Source: an uncultured Butyricicoccus sp. (GTDB taxonomy: Bacteria; Bacillota; Clostridia; Oscillospirales; Butyricicoccaceae). From it: 5,314 nucleotides of DNA. This document shows, one piece after another, positions 4,023 through 5,314 of this stretch. The notes beneath the pieces were generated by a model that was given only the letters and a program-made list of their open reading frames with translations, was not told where the DNA came from and did not search any database. Positions within the stretch are counted from its first letter, which is position 1. Every line of letters starts with the position of its first letter. Location of the stretch: contig USLE01000119.1 in NCBI GenBank assembly GCA_900555465.1, forward strand, positions 1 to 5,314, given 5' to 3'. A program made the position numbers and the translations under genes.

Positions 4023-5030
4023 TTACTGTGCCTCCTTCTTCTTATCCAGCGCATAACCGAACTTGCGCGGATGGGTCGCCTTGTCGATCGCCCAAACCAG
4101 CGTGTTCATGATCAGGATGGAATAGGATACGCCCTCCGGCAGGCCGCCGAAGTAGCGGATGAATACGGTCAGCAGGCCGCAGCCCACGCCGAAGATGATC
4201 TGGCCCTTGGGGGTGACCGGGCTGGTGACGTAGTCGGTCGCCATGAAGATCGCGCCGAGCATCAGGCCGCCGGAGAGCACCTGGGACAGCATCCACTGCA
4301 CGCGGGATACGTCGCCCATCGGGAACAGGAAGGTGATGACCGCAACGGTCAGGATGTACGCCGCGGGGATATTGATGGTGATGACCTTGCGCCACAGCAG
4401 GTACAGGCCGCCGATGATCAGGGCGATCGCGGAGGTCTCGCCGATGACGCCGCCGGTCTGGCCGAGGAACATGTCGATCAGCTGGGTGCCCTCGGGCAGC
4501 ACGCCGTTCTTCATCGAGGCCAGCGGGGTCGCGGTGGAGATCGCGTCGGTGACGGTAACCGTGCCGAACAGCGGCAGGCTGGCGTGCGGCTGGGTCCAGC
4601 AGGTGGTCATCATGCCGGCCCAGGAAGCCATCATGAACGCACGCGCGCCGAGCGCCGGGTTCATAAAGTTCTTGCCGAGGCCGCCGAACAGCATCTTGAC
4701 GATGATGATGGCAAACAGCGCGCCGAACACGACCATCCACCAGGAAGCCGCAACCGGTACGTTGAACGCGATCAGCATGCCCGTGACAAAGCAGGACAGG
4801 TCGCCGATGGTGTTCGGGTGCTTTACGATTTTGTTATAGATGGTTTCGAACACAGCGCACGCAACCATAGAGATCACGGTAAGTACGAGCGCGCGCGGGC
4901 CGAAGGTGTATACCGCAACGCAGAGCGCGGGAAGCAGTGCGATCAGCACATCCAGCATCAGGCTGCGGGTATCGTCATCCGCCTTGATATGGGGTGAGGA
5001 GGTGACGACGACTTTACTCAGATCATACAT
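4023..5030 (-). CDS. rnfD: RnfD, membrane flavin subunit of the Rnf complex
   Basis: This 335-residue multi-span membrane protein is homologous to NqrB. It starts MYDLSKVVVTSSPHIK, the usual short cytoplasmic lead, followed by about ten hydrophobic segments. Conserved blocks are the GGLGKNFMNPALGARAF region (116-132) and the flavinylation motif in DAISTATPL (162-170), where Thr168 is the predicted covalent FMN site. Further blocks are QTGGVIGETSA (191-201) and ATDYVTSPVTPKGQ (266-279), both family hallmarks. The ATG is 15 bases after rnfC, with AAGGAGGGG just upstream, and its length matches the family. The C-terminus KKKEAQ contains the rnfG ribosome-binding site. Electron transfer through this subunit is thought to drive cation movement; which ion is pumped cannot be told from this sequence. 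Confidence 0.96.
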   Translation of the reverse strand: MYDLSKVVVTSSPHIKADDDTRSLMLDVLIALLPALCVAVYTFGPRALVLTVISMVACAVFETIYNKIVKHPNTIGDLSCFVTGMLIAFNVPVAASWWMVVFGALFAIIIVKMLFGGLGKNFMNPALGARAFMMASWAGMMTTCWTQPHASLPLFGTVTVTDAISTATPLASMKNGVLPEGTQLIDMFLGQTGGVIGETSAIALIIGGLYLLWRKVITINIPAAYILTVAVITFLFPMGDVSRVQWMLSQVLSGGLMLGAIFMATDYVTSPVTPKGQIIFGVGCGLLTVFIRYFGGLPEGVSYSILIMNTLVWAIDKATHPRKFGYALDKKKEAQ

Positions 5031-5045
5031 TTTCGTTTCCCCTCC

Positions 5046-5314
5046 TTACTTTTTCTCATCCGCCGCGGCCTTTTCCGCCTCAGCCTTCGCCTTCTCGGCA
5101 TCCGCCTTGGCCTTATCCGCCGCGCGCTTGGCCTGGATCTTGCCCTTGGTCAGGCGGAACTGCGCGACCAGCGGGATGCGGGCCGGGCAGACATAGGCGC
5201 ACGAGCCGCACTCGATGCAGTCCATCATGCCGCACTCGACCGAGTTGTCCAAATCGTCCTGCTTGCCGTACACGTTCATGTACATCGGCAGCAGGTGCAT
5301 CGGGCACGCCGCGA
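5046..5314 (-). CDS. rnfC: RnfC, NADH-side subunit of the Rnf complex (C-terminal part only)
   Basis: Only the last 88 complete codons are present; the rest lies beyond the right edge. The frame is open up to the edge, so the internal Met at 5300 is not the start. The visible part contains the end of the first ferredoxin motif (AACPMHLLPMY) and the whole second motif CIECGSCAYVCP. This is the typical 2[4Fe-4S] domain of RnfC, which links the clusters to the NAD(H)/FMN site in the missing N-terminal part. After IPLVAQFRLTKGKI comes a Lys/Ala/Glu/Asp-rich tail of about 30 residues ending ADEKK, probably helical. Such a tail is well known in proteobacterial RnfC, and here it echoes the tail of RnfB. 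It is the first gene of the usual clostridial order C-D-G-E-A-B; the operon promoter is therefore outside the window. Confidence 0.93.
   Translation of the reverse strand, partial: AACPMHLLPMYMNVYGKQDDLDNSVECGMMDCIECGSCAYVCPARIPLVAQFRLTKGKIQAKRAADKAKADAEKAKAEAEKAAADEKK

Noticed and set aside
3399..4997. 532-codon open frame on the plus strand opposite rnfG and rnfD
   Set aside because: Its product is rich in Asp, Arg, His, Gln and Gly without any recognisable domain, as expected from the complement of GC-rich membrane-protein genes. The minus strand has two unmistakable Rnf genes here with good ribosome-binding sites.

Overview
The window is a high-GC bacterial segment, and every gene I can support is on the minus strand. 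The gene set is a clostridial-type rnfCDGEAB operon with strong GGAGG ribosome-binding sites, a mini-RNase III (MrnC), and a small Gram-positive-style XRE regulator paired with a membrane protein. This fits an anaerobic, fermentative Firmicute of the class Clostridia, plausibly a GC-rich gut lineage such as Oscillospiraceae or Butyricicoccaceae. That placement is inference from gene content and composition, not from a search.

Right to left, in the direction of transcription, bases 5314 to 1219 hold the end of rnfC (cut by the window edge), then rnfD, rnfG, rnfE, rnfA and rnfB. Together these encode the membrane ferredoxin:NAD+ oxidoreductase that couples electron transfer to Na+ or H+ export. 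Gaps between the genes are 15, 3, 15, 0 and 20 bases, so this is one tight operon. Its last gene is mrnC (818-1219), which overlaps the rnfB stop codon by one base. A ribosomal-RNA processing enzyme thereby shares a transcript with a respiratory complex.

Bases 478-817 contain no gene but are densely structured. A 27-base sequence that forms a terminator-like hairpin occurs twice, identically (540-566 and 784-810). Between the copies lies an almost continuous run of stem-loops, including a perfect 12-bp stem and a 17-bp stem. This hairpin array directly downstream of an RNase III-like gene is the most unusual part of the window. All G:U wobbles in the inner stems fall on the plus strand, whereas those in the flanking repeats fall on the minus strand.

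Bases 1-512 hold a second transcription unit: a near-consensus promoter (TTGACA, 16 bases, TATACT) carrying two related 18-base operator-like sites, a 67-residue XRE repressor starting at TTG, and, overlapping it by ATGA, a small membrane protein that runs off the left edge. This looks like an autoregulated regulator/membrane-protein pair. I saw no tRNA, rRNA, CRISPR array, transposase gene or recognised riboswitch.
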